From Limnanthes douglasii subsp. nivea (lineage: Eukaryota > Streptophyta > Magnoliopsida > Brassicales > Limnanthaceae), in contig JAUPFV010000001.1 of NCBI GenBank assembly GCA_036936605.1, positions 154,537,187-154,601,186 of the forward strand: a DNA stretch of 64,000 nt, in the 5' to 3' direction. This document shows, piece after piece, positions 1 through 11,634 of this stretch (within the stretch, counting starts at the first letter, position 1; each line of letters starts with the position of its first letter). The notes below the pieces were generated by a model. It had not been told where the DNA came from, did not search any database, and saw only the letters and a program-made list of their open reading frames with translations. The translations under genes and the position numbers were made by a program.

Positions 1-343
1 TGGTCATTGCGTAAATAATTACTACTCTGAAAATTGTTATAGATATGGTACAATAAGATATCTTACAAAATATTTGTGAGTTAATGTTAACAAAGAGAGG
101 GAGGTCACAACTCGTTAAATGAGTAGAAAAAAGAACACTGAGATAGTTTCAATTGTGAATGATATATATATATATTATGATTTTAGTTAAATGTTGTTAA
201 GGCAATTTTTTTTGTTTCTTTATCACTGTCATGATCAACTACATTGTTTTGAAGCATATTATAAGTTGTTAAGTCCTAATTTGTTTCCTACCCAAAAAAA
301 TAGACATTTTACAAACATGAACCTCCAGTTCAGTTTTCTAACA
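1..343. other. AT-rich stretch before the first LTR remnant
   Basis: No coding or RNA feature can be supported here. The first gypsy LTR family recognised further right should extend leftward into this stretch by its length (about 1.17 kb in the copy at 20.1 kb), but the alignment by eye fades near 344, so this is either very diverged LTR or unrelated DNA. Confidence 0.4.
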
Positions 344-733
344 CCTCCGAGCAAAAGCTATCATCAAAGGTGAATACTTTTAGGATTTTACCGAGTAAAG
401 ATGAAGCCGAGTAGATGTAGCCATCAAGCATATGCATAACGACGAAACTGATCAAACTCGTTTATCGTGTTCGAGTGACTAAGGAAAGAGTTTTAACTAA
501 ATCATTATTGGTTAACTAGTTAACGCATAACGGCTATAGTAATGATCAAAATTTTAGGGCCATTGTCGTTAATATGAGTCTATGTGCACAATTAGTGGAA
601 TTATACAATAAGTAGCAGTTTGAAACTGTTATAAAATAATATAAATAGGTAGACAATTCGTGAATAATGTATATTTTCTTCTTTGATAAAAAAATTCTAT
701 TTAGCATTATATTTGTTATATTTTCCCATAACA
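344..733 (+). repeat. 3' part of the 5' LTR of the outer gypsy element
   Basis: The segment matches the right part of the repeat at 20090-21255, in the same order. Shared words include the CCGAGCAAA run, AGATGAAGCCGAG, the TTGGTTnACTAGT block, CACAATTAGTGGAAT, AATAAGTAGCAGTTTGAA and ATAAAATAATATAAATAGG. It ends in CATAACA just before a primer-binding-like sequence. That position next to a PBS and gag identifies it as a 5' LTR. It is heavily diverged from the 3' copy, so the element is old. Confidence 0.75.
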
Positions 734-757
734 TTTTGGCACCGTCTGTGGGAACGT
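734..757 (+). promoter_or_regulatory. Primer-binding site of the outer gypsy element
   Basis: TTTTGGCACCGTCTGTGGGA follows directly after the LTR end. It resembles the TTGGCGCCGTCTGTGGGA type of primer-binding site that I associate with Tat-lineage Ty3/gypsy elements of plants. The tRNA it would pair with was not determined. The gag start codon follows about 40 bases later. Confidence 0.65.
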
Positions 758-792
758 CTAATAAAAACACTCAGTAGTGAGATTTTCTAACC

Positions 793-2440
793 ATGGTAGT
801 AACAAGATCAGGGATCAAAAGGGAAGTTCCGGAACGGAATGAGGCAACAGATCACTGACGAAATACGGTGAATCAATCGGATGGGAAGATTCAGCTGCCT
901 CCTGTCACTACCACAAATCGAGATTTAGTGGAGGCAACTCGCATTGAAGCAGGCTCTCGGGCTGGTCAGCCAACATTCACTATCGGACCAGAGATTATAC
1001 CACTCGCCCCTAAAAATATTGTGGGCCCAGCTTTGCAGGAAGTAGCGGGCGGTAACCCGGCAGTCACGCCAACATTCCAACAGTTAGAGCAACAGCTTCC
1101 ACACCTACAACAGGAACAACATAGGGTAGCATCTGAGTGAGATGTTAGGGACCAGGCCACACACGCTACCATAGCGGAACTGAACGATGTACTGCACGCA
1201 TTGACGGCCAAGGTGCGGGCGGTATCGATCTGGGCCAGATGCTTGTCGTGCTAACCGAGGGGATTTCTCGTCCAAATGCAAGGATAAAGGAGAAAGAGAA
1301 TAGGAAAATGGTGACAAAAGACCTTTGAAGGGATAGGAACCGCGGCTAGATGGGAAAACCTATACTCTAAAAAGGGCTTGGGATAACAAGGACGTGCAAT
1401 ACGATCAAGTACGACCAAGAATATTCATCTATGTTCTTAAAGAGTCTCCGTTCATGGAGAAGATTCTCAAAGCCTAGTTCCTCAGAAAGTTTGACCCATT
1501 CAGAATAGAAGTGTATGATGGTCAGGGGATCCAAAGAGGCATCAGGAGCAGTTATGTAATATTATGATGGTGTAAACCCGGATGATGTTATGATATGCCG
1601 AGCCATGTCTATGACTCTTAAAGGTAACACGATCGACTGGTTTAGAAATCTTCCTAAGGGATCTATTTATGATTTTGCAGGTTTGTGGAAAACCTTCCGA
1701 GAAAGATTCGTGGAAAACAAAGAAACTTTGACGCAAATGAGACTTAATTGTGGACATCTACCAAAGATAAGGTGAGTCGTTAAAAAGATATGTTAAGCGT
1801 TTGTCTACAGTATGGATGGTTTGCCAGGTTTAGAAGAGAACATGGTGGTCGCCTCCTTCAAGAGAGGCCTCAATCTACGAGGTGAACTTTATGCTGATCT
1901 AATCAAATTCCCAGTGGAGAAGATGAGAGATTTGCTAGCCCGAGCAGATCAGTTCATCAGAGTAGACGATGCTAGAAAATGAGATTTGCCGGAAAGGCAT
2001 GCTTCTGATCTGAAAGGAGGATTGTATAACAGAAAAATGATAGATAATGGGCCTCACCGAGAGAATGCTCGTCGACCAACACATTATGATAATTTGTCCA
2101 GACGGTTTACCCCGTTAACCAAGACCATCTCAGTTATTTATGATCGAACAAAGGGAAGAACAAGATAGCAGCCTCTCGAGTTATGAGTGCACCTGGTTAT
2201 ATGAGATCAAGCAGACACTTCTGCTCCTACCAAAATGACCATGGTCATCTGACTGATGAATATTGGCAGCTGAAAGAGAAAATTCAAATATTGATAGACA
2301 ACTGTGAGCTCATCCAGTTCGTTAAATAGCAATATCGTCATCGCCAATCCAAGCAAAAGGACAAACCTCGACCAGTCAACGAAGAGAGACCTTATGAAGA
2401 TAAGTAGATAAATGCCAGGAAATAACAACAGCTACTTACC
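793..2440 (+). pseudogene. Decayed gypsy gag (outer element)
   Basis: The reading starts at ATG 793 (MVVTRSGIKREVPERN) and stops at 856. Downstream, pieces in shifting frames still show a plant gypsy Gag. The core near 1564-1740 has YYDGVNPDDVMICRAMSMTL and then WFRNLPKGSIYDF, as in Retrotrans_gag domains. Near 2217-2330 there is the usual linker before the protease, with CSYQNDHGHLTDEYWQLKEK. Many stops and frameshifts interrupt it, so no Gag can be made. Gag would form the cytoplasmic virus-like particle of the element. Confidence 0.85.
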
Positions 2441-2559
2441 ATTACTGGAGGATATACTGAGGTAGTCAACAACTCAATATCTAACAAAAGAGCAAGAGCC
2501 AATCACGAAGTATAGGCGGTCGAAGCTTCATTTTGCCACAATTACCGAGATTATGTTGT

Positions 2560-3003
2560 TGACCTTACATTTAATGATGATGATGATTTAAGATAGGTCA
2601 CCACGCCACATGAGGATGCATTAACGGTAAACGTGGAAATTTGAGGAATAATTTTTACTCAGCTCTTAGTCGATGGAGGCAGTTCAGCCAATATCATCTT
2701 CAAAGCCAGCTCTGATCGCATACAAGAAGTTCCTCCCTACAAACCCACCCATCGAACTCTGGTAGAATATGAAGGCAATGTGTCTCAATGTGTGGGGGAT
2801 TTCGAGCTCATGGTCAAAGTCGGTTATGGGGCCACTAAGAAAGAGCTTAAGACGTTGTTCATGATCTCTGATGCCTGTATCTCTTACCACGCGATCATTG
2901 GATGGCCATGGTTACATTGGACGGATTCCATCCCATGCAGTTTCACACAATGTATCAAATACCCGGTTGGGAATGTTGTTGGAAACATTAGAGGCAGTTA
3001 ATG
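2560..3003 (+). pseudogene. Decayed gypsy aspartic protease region (outer element)
   Basis: The frame around 2665-3001 encodes TQLLVDGGSSANIIF, in which the usual catalytic D-T/S-G reads DGG, followed by a long tail ending AIIGWPWLHW, the typical IxGRxWLH block after plant gypsy proteases. Stops occur at the start of the domain. The protease would cut the Gag-Pol polyprotein. It lies between gag and reverse transcriptase in the order expected for Ty3/gypsy. Confidence 0.8.
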
Positions 3004-3424
3004 AACTGCTAGGACTTGTTATGTAGTTATGGTTGATCCAACCAAGCCTCTCTGATAACAATTAATTGGTGAGGGGTGCGTAAAGAAGAAATCATAACAT
3101 TACATTCACCTGATCCTATAGATGACCCTATAGAAACCGAGCAGCCTGACGCAGATCCTCCAGATTCATTTGAGAAGTTGGAGGCAGAGGGCCGCACATT
3201 GCGACTAGGTAACCATTTTAATCCCACTGATAAACATCTTTTACTTGACATGTTAGTAAGAAACTTGGATATTTTTGTTTGAGACGCTAGTGATGTGCTA
3301 GGGGTTGACCCGTCTATAATTTGCCACGAATTAGCAATTGATACATGTGTCAAGCCCGTGCGACATAAGAGATGTTCAATTTATGTTGAGAATAATGAGG
3401 CCATAAGTGTTGAGGTAGATAAGT

Positions 3425-4316
3425 TATCTCGGCTCGGGCATACTTGACGAGATCGGTATCCGGTATGGGTCGCAAAACCAGTGTTAGTAAAAAATAAAGA
3501 CGGTCAATGGCGCATGTGCATTGATTTCACATATCTGAATCAAGCGTGCCTAAAAGAAACTTTTCATCTGCCTCGTATCGATCATTTGGTAGATTTAGCA
3601 TCGGAGTGCGAGTTTATTTTATTCATGGATGTGTACTCTGGCTACAATCAGATTCTCCTCAACCCGTCCGATGAGGAGCACACGACGTTCTAAACCGAGC
3701 GTGACCTATAATGTTATATTGTGATGTTGTTTAGCTTAAAGAATGCAGACTCCATATACCAGCATCTTGTGAATTCAAAGATCACTTAGGATAACATATG
3801 AAGGTGTATATCGATGACATGATTGTCAAAACGCACACAACAGATAAGCAGTTTGAGATACTCCAAATCGTATTCAACCTGCTACGAGCAGATTTAATTT
3901 AAAGATCAACCCTGTGAAATGCTCTTTCGTCGTACACAACGGTAAATACTTGGGGTATATAGTTAGTAAGAAGGGCATTGAAGCTGACCCTACCCAGTTG
4001 CAAGCAGTCATACATATGGAACTACAAAAAAATATCAAAGAGGTCCAATGTCTGATGGGACACCTAACAGCATTGTCCTATCTTATATCAAGAGCCTCCG
4101 ACAAAAGTTACCTTTTTTAATGTCCTTCGAGGTGCTAAAAATTTGCATGGACTAAGGAGTGCAATACAGCCTTCTAGGCATTGAAGAACTATCTCACATC
4201 ACCAAAAGTACAATATGCCCCGGTGGCAGGTGAGCCTTTGTTCTTATACTTATATTTTTCACCTTTCTCATTTATTATAGTGTTAATAAGGAAACAAGAG
4301 GGTATTCAGCGACCCA
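3425..4316 (+). pseudogene. Decayed gypsy reverse transcriptase (outer element)
   Basis: Recognisable RT blocks in order: KPVLVKNKDGQWRMCIDFTY (about 3475-3530), then LNQAC...FHLPRIDHLVD, FMDVYSGYNQI (3630-3660), the YxDD box as VYIDDMIVK (about 3808-3835), YLGYIVSKKGIEADP (3950-4000), LMGHLTALSYLISRASDK, and finally APVAGEPLFLYLYF and LIRKQEGIQRPTYG (4220-4320). Stops and frameshifts break it. The RNase H domain and the zinc-binding start of the integrase that should follow are missing: the reading jumps from IQRPTYG to the integrase core start, which points to an internal deletion near 4318. Confidence 0.85.
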
Positions 4317-4385
4317 CATATGGGGCATCGATCTAGTAGGACCACTCCCTATGGAAACTGGAAAACGTCTATTTTTTGTGATAGT
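4317..4385 (+). pseudogene. Start of outer gypsy integrase core, cut by the nested element
   Basis: The frame reads WGIDLVGPLPMETGKRLFF then VIVG, the first strand of a Ty3/gypsy integrase core with its first catalytic Asp in GIDLVGPL. It stops abruptly at the left LTR of the inner element at 4386. The matching continuation (NYFSKWVEAKAL) appears at about 16601, which fixes the insertion point of the inner element inside this gene. Confidence 0.85.
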
Positions 4386-4767
4386 TGGTGATGATAAAAA
4401 CTAAATATATGGTAGTTTAGGAAGTTATTTATTTTGTGTGGTATTAAAATTTTCGTAGAGAGTGGAGATGGAATAGAGATACTTGTATTTATTAGAAAGA
4501 TAAAAAAAGTCAAATCCATTTAATGTTGTTTGTTGAACTATTTATAGTCTTTGTAGAGCCATATGTCATTTGGGTCGGGTCATATGTTTGGGTTATTCTC
4601 ACGAGCCCCCAAGCTCATAAGTAAATGTACTAGTAATCTAGCTGAGTCATAAAGCATATCGTTTATTCATCCAATTTAACGGTGTGGTATGAACCGCCCT
4701 TCTAAGTGAAATCCAACCCTATTTACTATTTTTTACCTCCAATATAATTCGACCCTATTGGTAGCCA
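4386..4767 (-). repeat. 3' LTR of the inner gypsy element
   Basis: A 382-bp repeat starting TGGTGATGATAAAAAC and ending GGTAGCCA on +, so the ends form TGG...CCA. The same sequence, diverged, lies at 16219-16600 and is also 382 bp by my boundaries. The pol genes between them read on -, so this copy is the 3' LTR. A possible TATA and start region for the antisense ORF lies just beyond it. No clear target-site duplication was found outside the pair. Confidence 0.85.
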
Positions 4768-5017
4768 TTTTAGCTCTTTCTAAAGTACTTCGGGAGAGCT
4801 AACACGTTAAAGAATTTTTTAACCACGTTTGAAGGATATATCTCAAGACTTTTTTTATTGAAAGGTCACAAATTTAGTGGACCTACTGAATGGTTTTACC
4901 TTTGGTAATTGAATCTAATACTAAAAGAAAAGAAAGCAACTATATTTAATAACGCTCTTTAATTATTACTGTCGGTTCCTTTTCCCTAGTAAAACACTCA
5001 ACTATTTCTTCATCCCC

Positions 5018-5060
5018 TTTATAAGAGTAATAATTTTTCACTGTTTCTATTTATAGAGAG
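5018..5060 (+). promoter_or_regulatory. Possible promoter of the antisense ORF
   Basis: CCTTTATAAGAG (about 5017-5028) and then CTATTTATAGAGAG are TATA-like and lie about 100-140 bases before the first ATG of the antisense ORF at 5162. They point into the element, away from the 3' LTR. This is inference from position and motif only; no transcript evidence is available. Confidence 0.3.
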
Positions 5061-5161
5061 AGAAACAATTCTACAATTTTAGAAATCTTTCAATTCAAAC
5101 TTCATCTTCTTCTATCTTTCTTATCGTTAATTGCTTCTTTTCAATATTTTTTAAAGTTTGT

Positions 5162-7715
5162 ATGTTCACAGCAAGGACTACGTTAATTAAAGCAGGTTGG
5201 CCCAATCTATCCGGATTGGAAGGAGAGAAGAGACAAGCTAGAATTGCTGTCGAATTACCTGCTTCATCAGGTGGAGTGATTGTGACCGAAATCTCAATAA
5301 AAGATAGAATTTCCTCATCTACCAAACCCCAGATAATTTTTAAACCTAACCGTCTATCCCAATCGTCTATATCTCCTAATCCAACTATCCGATCAACTAA
5401 AATACCCTCAACAAAATAATTTAGCAGTCATAAACTTTCTTCAACCTTTATTGCCATGAGATCGGACGTTGGGGAAACTACTTCTCGTAGAGTTACCAGA
5501 CTTTTCTAAGGCTAAGAAAACTTTATTCATTGGGTAAGGAAATGGAAAATCCAACTGAAATTGCTACTGGTACTAGCAATCCCCCCCAACAAATTCCAAC
5601 CACAAGAGAAGCTATCACAAGTGAGCTTCCTCCAGAAGATATTTTAGGAACAAATCCCACAGTTTTGTTAAATGAGCCCCCTTGTATTGAGGAAGAAAAA
5701 CCAGGTACTCAACCTAGGGAATCAATAGAGAAAAGACCACAAATGATAGAAGAGAATATCGATGATAGTGATGAAGACACCCTTTGAAAAACATCGGGTC
5801 AAAGTGGGGACACCCAGAAAGTAACACAAGAGAAGAAAGGTAAGGTTGTTCTGTTGGAATTCCGAACTACTTTCTGAGTGTCTCGTTAAGTGAGTTGGGC
5901 CCAATTTTTCTAAAGTTAGTGTAAAGTATCTATTGGATTTACAAAGGATATCATATATGTATCTTCATCCATCCGAACTGGATAAGATTCGAGAAAAAAA
6001 AATATGAGGATTTCCTTAATCGATCAAAGTATGGCTACCTCTGCCTGAAGATACTTCGATAGAGTGCAAGGCTGGAGAGTTGGTTCTTTATACTGAGGTA
6101 CTCAACTGGGGTCTTCGGTTTACTTTGGACCCAGAAATAGTGAGGTACTTCCATTTTATAAAATTGTGTCCCAACAAACTAAGCCCTAACGCCTGGTTTA
6201 CACTGTTAGCTAGCATCATAACTTTGAGGTTATCTAAAATTCTGATTCCTATGGAGCAGCTGACTGTTGTGGCCGGTTTGTGTCGGAATGGTAATATTCA
6301 TTTTTATTATTGCAATACGGGAAATGATTATAAATTGATTGATGACTTGCTAGAAGTTGTTAAGCCTTGAAGGAATCAGCTATTTTTTATTAGTGGCTCT
6401 TGAAAACGGCAGAAAAATAAAATCTAAACGAATTCCAAATATGCTAACAAGATATTTGAAAAGCTTAGGTAAGTGTTTCAAGGATTATTTTTTTTTCATA
6501 TTTTGGCGTTATTATCTCTCACTTAGGATTGAAGTGTTCTCAAAGCTTTTTTCACAACATTTGGAAGATAGAAAAGCAACTTTTACCAAGTTGAATCAAT
6601 GGGCCACTGAAAAATGGTCAACTGGATTTTTCAATTGCTTTACTCCAGGAAACATGGTGAAAGCCCACTTATCGAGGATAAGTTCTCTCTGTGAGCTTTC
6701 TTGGGAACAGTTTACCACTCTTCCTCGGTCCTCTATAATTTTTAGAATGACTGAGGAGGCTGATGGAAAACTTTATCTACCAACTAGGAATAAGGTTCTT
6801 AGTCAACGTGACAAGAACAAGAAGAAGAAAAAGACGAAAGATGGTCCATCTCAAGCTATTCCGGAACTAGGGAGTGTGGGGCCTTCAGATGAAATCAACA
6901 CAACTCTGTAAAAGTTGTTGCAATCACGGTAGGAGAGACTGAGAAACCATCAGACTTTCTAATTGCTGAAAAGAAAAGGCGTCAAAAAAGGAATAAAGAG
7001 GGTCGTGATACAACAGAAGTGAAGACAAAAACAACTGCAATCAGTTCAGAGATCATTCTCTTATCCGAAGTCCTTTCTTCCATCACCCATATAGAGGTTC
7101 CTTCTCAAGAAGAGATGTCTATTAATCCTCCTTCTACAGTACTTTCTACTGATGACATGCCATCATTTGAAGGTGATGACCAGCTGGACAACATAAGAAA
7201 CTTTAATTTCAAATATTTTGAAAAGGCCTTACCTCAATCTACCACCGTTGCCAATGTTGTGACGCATGATGGGGACTCTTTTGAAGTGTCCAAAGAACAT
7301 GATAAACTGGTCCATGCGGTATTAGACCACATAAGGCCCATTGTTGATTTGGAGAGTCAAGTAAGATCTCAAGTCAACAATATGGTCTCCATTCGAGACA
7401 AAAAATCAAAGTTTGAAGAACTATGTCGAGGCAGAGAAAAACAAAGTTGAAAATTTGGATAAATAAATGAAGATCCTCGACAAAGAGCTAGTTCAAGCCA
7501 AATCTGATCATGATCAAATGTAGACTAACTATACCGACTTGCAGTCATTCCATTCTAAGGAAATCGGTTATTTAAAAGAGAAGTAGACTAAAGACAAATA
7601 CACTACTCACCATTTATCTGAAGAGAAGACGAAGCGGGAAAATCTTATTAAGAAGAAACAAGATGAAATTGTTTATCTCAAAAAGACAACATCGGATTTG
7701 TTTCACTTGGTCAAT
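5162..7715 (+). pseudogene. Antisense additional ORF of the inner gypsy element
   Basis: Open stretches on +, opposite to the pol genes, form one broken gene. ATG 5162 opens an 85-codon start region; a Pro/Thr/Glu-rich stretch follows at 5530-5787. About 6025-6370 reads WLPLPEDTSIECKAGELVLY, then EVLNWGLRFTLDPEIVRYF, then LCPNKLSPNAW. This is the pattern of the plant 'putative gypsy type transposon' domain (Transposase_28-like). 6357-6911 and 7019-7450 continue it and end in a charged, coiled-coil-like region to about 7715. Frameshifts and stops separate the pieces. The biochemical role of such ORFs is not known to me. Confidence 0.7.
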
Positions 7716-7969
7716 GGATCATTCGAATGTTTTAATATATTTTAACATTAATATCCAACCTTGTTTAAGTATGTTTTATTTAAAGGTGATCTAAACTAAA
7801 TTTTAATCTAATCAAGTTATTCGAAGGGTCGGACACCTCATTAAAACCTCTCCGTGCCACCAGGGTAGGAAAGAGTATGCCCCTTAATATTTATAGTGAG
7901 CTAGAACAAAGTAAATATGTACAAGATACGTTTATTCTAATTATAACCTTAGATGCTCAACATTCCAAG
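7716..7969. other. Spacer between antisense ORF and integrase of the inner element
   Basis: Non-coding, AT-rich. The two genes run toward each other here, so it would hold the converging 3' ends. No hairpin terminator or repeat stood out. Confidence 0.4.
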
Positions 7970-8960
7970 GGTGCTTCAAGAGGTTGCATTCTTTGTTTAA
8001 GAGCTTGTATGTTCATTGCTTGATCTTTTCATATACAATGTATGGTCCTTCCTAATTTGGAGCCATCTTTTCGAACCTTGCTTTCCTTGGTATCCAAAAA
8101 TACTTTTCTTAGAACTTTATCTCCCACTTGAAAGTTTCTTCTTCTAACTTTAGATGCGTACTTGCATCTCATAAGGCCTTGGTAGTGAATGGTCCTTAAG
8201 TGAGCCTATATTCTCTTTTCCTCAATCAGATCCAACTAAGCCCTTACTGCCACCTCATTATTCTCTTTCGAATAATTCTGAATTCTAAAAGATGGAAGAG
8301 TAGCTTCTATAGGTGTAATTTTATCCATTCTATAACCTAAAGCGAATGAAGACTCTTGAGTAGCTGTATGGGTAGTAGTTTGGTAGACCCATAGTACTTT
8401 TTCTAGATAATTTGGCCATTTCCCAAGTTCTTTTTCAAACCTATTAAAATCGTTCGGTTTTGGCTACCTCAACTTGTTCATTGGTTTGGGATGAAACAGA
8501 GAGGATAAAAAATGATGAACTCCTCTTGATGTACAAAACACTTCCTCTTAATACTCATGGGAATGCCAAATTTGCAGCATTTGTTAGAAATAATAAAATT
8601 TATCACTGGTTTAGATGTTGTCCCTGATAATGGTGCAGCTTCTACCAACTTTGAAAAGTATTCTATTGCTAAAATGATAGCGCGACAACCCCCCAGAAGC
8701 CAGAAGCCATTGGAAGTGGTCCGACTAGATCAAGTCCCTATCTGTCAAATGGTACCGCTTCAGATACAGATTTCATGGGTATTTCGAGTACATGGATTGC
8801 ATTTTTGTACTCTTAACAAGGATCGCATATTCTCACCAAATCTCTAGCATATACCATAATTGAAAGGCAATAGTACCATGCTAACAATTCTCTTATAGTC
8901 AAAGCTTTGTAGACGCAATGTGTCGATCTTTCCCCATCATGCATTTCTGATAGGACACTT
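7970..8960 (-). pseudogene. Decayed integrase of the inner gypsy element
   Basis: Reading on -: YHLPSIMVYARDLVRICDPC (end of the zinc-binding part, about 8850-8790), then GLDLVGPLPMASG with the first catalytic Asp (about 8720), EYFSKLVEAAPL, and toward 8100 the C-terminal part LGRTIHCI and FQVGDKVLRKVF typical of plant gypsy integrases. Stops and frameshifts are frequent. It would insert the element's cDNA into the nuclear genome. Confidence 0.8.
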
Positions 8961-9419
8961 TGAGATTCGTTGGATCCGAGGCAACGCAATAAGGGCTTGC
9001 TGATGGATTTTTTTATAAAGAACCCGTCTTAGATCCACAAGCCCATGAGCTTTATATTTTACCTTTTTGGCTTAATCTTTGTCTTGAGGTAAGGCTCCAT
9101 TAGTGATAAACTATTGGATTTCACTTATCCAATCTTGAGAAGTTATAGTAGATATATGCAAATTTTCTTCCATTATCTTTTATTTTTAGAATTTATGACT
9201 ATGGAAGGACATTCTTATATAAGGATCCATCGATACGCTTTGGAGTAGGCTATAGTGGCTAGGGAATCAACCATTGAATTTTCTGATTTTGGGACATGAT
9301 CATACTTAACATGTTTAAAATTGGTTAAGATCTTTTTTAATACCTTTAAATACTTTACCAAGTGATCTTTCCTGGTTTCAGACTGCCCTTGTGCTTAATG
9401 AATTTCTAACTGTAAATTG

Positions 9420-10147
9420 CTTAACAATCAGATTCTTTTGGTGCCACATATCTGAGCCAATCTCAATCCCGCTATTGTCGCTTCATAATTAGATTCATTG
9501 TTAGATGCTCTGAAACTAAAACGTATTATTTGGTACATTGAATCCCCAAATGGGGAGATTAGGCAAATACCAGCACCATATCCCATTGTACTAGGTCCAC
9601 CATCAGTTTGGATTACCCATTCTTTCTCAGGCTTACTCGTTTGAGCTTCTTCATGAGGCCTTTTAAAGTGAAATTTAACTAAAAAATCAGCCACAACTTG
9701 AGCTTTGATTGCAATTCAAGGTGAGCAGTCAATATCATATTCTCTAATCTCAACTGACTACTTGGTCATTCGTCACGATATATATGTTTTATGTAACACA
9801 TTCTTCAAGGGATAAGAAGTTTGAACTGTGATAGAACGTGCTTGAAAATATGGCCTTATTTTTCTGGCTGCTGACCAATGCCAAGGCTAATTTCTCCAAC
9901 TTTAAGTATCTTTTCTCAGCCTCAAACAAGCTCAAGCTTATATAATAAACATAACGGGGATAGTTATCAATTTCTCGCACCAATATTGCACTCACAACAT
10001 AGTCCCATGCTGCTGAATGCATATAAAGTCTTTCCCCATCTATAGGTTTAAATCACGTTTAGGTGAAGATAGATGTCGCTTGATTTCAAGGAACGCTTGG
10101 TCAAAATTTGGGGACCAGTTCGAATCTTTGGCATTTGTTAGTCTTTT
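9420..10147 (-). pseudogene. RT C-terminus and RNase H of the inner gypsy element
   Basis: On -, about 10147-10040 reads NWSPNFDQAFLEIKRHL, the end of the RT palm/connection. Then 10022-9789 reads SAAWDYVVSAILVREID...SLFEAEKRYLKLEKLALALV, the RT-linked RNase H-like block. 9694-9428 reads EWVIQTDGGPSTMGYGAG then ASNNESNYEATIAGLRLA, with the DGG and E of a retroviral RNase H. Frames shift between pieces. The upstream RT half is beyond the 2.5-kb insert at 10148-12668. Confidence 0.85.
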
Positions 10148-11029
10148 TCTCACGCAAGTATACGTGGTCAGATAGTAGCAAGTAATAAGTAAATAAGATC
10201 GTTCCCGCAAAGACCAGGTGTATATGACAAGAATTTACTTATGCAGCAACGTATGATTATTAGACTAATGCTTGAACAAGTATAAAGTTTGGGTGAATGA
10301 TTATAACTAAGCAAATTAACTAACGAGTTTAATTATGCGAGAGAAAACATAGAACCCTAACTTCATTGTTTATTTTACTCAGAGTATTATGATACTTAAC
10401 CAATATGTATGATAACACCGATTACTAATCAGATAACACGAAATCAGTATACGCTACCTCTCAGTACACGTAAACCAAACCACTTAAACAGCCACAAAAG
10501 AGATAGCAGTTAAGCAGACACCGCTTGCATGAAAATCCTATATGTCTATACGAATTGAAGTACATTTGGTTTTAAGCACAAGTTATCTATTTCGATTAAA
10601 TAGGGTAATATGATATGGTTAGTGACATATTACGAATCATGAACAATCACAATACGAATCATTCAAGAACCTATGCTAGTATGGCAAGTTCTAAACCCTT
10701 AAATCTACTTTCGCATTCATTAAACATTAAAAAACTAGATATTCGCAACGCATCTAACAATAAGCACAACTATATTAGGTAACCGATAAATGTATCTCAC
10801 AAATCAATCAAGCAGTCAAGCCATAAGTATTATTCAAACAAATCCGTTAGAGTTCAATGACAACGATTAGTTCATAATCGAACGAATCATCATCATAGGC
10901 TCAAAAGTTAACATAGCTCTAAGACGAATGTAAATAGATGAATAAGCGTTTAGAGAATGTCAAACCGAACAATAACCACCAAGTATTGCATGATGGAAAT
11001 AATCCGTAAACTACCGATCGAAAAACAAC

Positions 11030-11225
11030 AAAAAAGAAGTAGTTGTCACCTGTCTCGAGCAATACATAAACTACCGATCAAAAACCCCGTAGCCGTTACC
11101 TCAACTGCCGATCGAAAACGGCAGTAACTGCCACCTGCTGCCCCTCTTTCGTGGTTTGTCTCCTGCCGAAACTGCTGATCGAAAACCCAAAGCAGCTGTC
11201 ACCTGCCTCCTGCCGAAAGAAAACC
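11030..11225. repeat. Short direct repeats with CCGATCGAAAA core
   Basis: A motif of the form CTxCCGATCxAAAA recurs at about 11010, 11069, 11104 and (as CTGCTGATCGAAAA) 11172. Each is followed by GCAG/AGCAG and a CACCTGC-type run (GTCACCTG, GCCACCTGC, GTCACCTGC). Period is irregular (35-70 bp). It lies inside the captured-gene insert and is not explained by the gene fragments. Confidence 0.55.
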
Positions 11226-11499
11226 TCTTCCTCTCTGTTTGCTTTCTTCGTTCTATGTAATACCAAGTAGTCAATTGCGTTTTGTCTTCTTTTTCTCTCG
11301 CTTTGTATTATGCAGCTTACAAACCTAAAACGGTACCCAATTCCGATTTTTCTTCTTTGTTTTGTATTCTGCCGTAAACCAAGTCAGTAGCCAATTCTGT
11401 TTTCTCTTCCTACTATCTCTATTCTGCAGAATACCCAAAAGTCCCGAACCTCGTTTCCCTCTTTCTCTTTTTATATTCTGTTCTAATCAAAAAACCCTA

Positions 11500-11634
<135 letters not shown>

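Noticed and set aside
8557..8847. Plus-strand 96-codon ORF
   Set aside because: Lies opposite the decayed integrase, whose motifs are clear on -.
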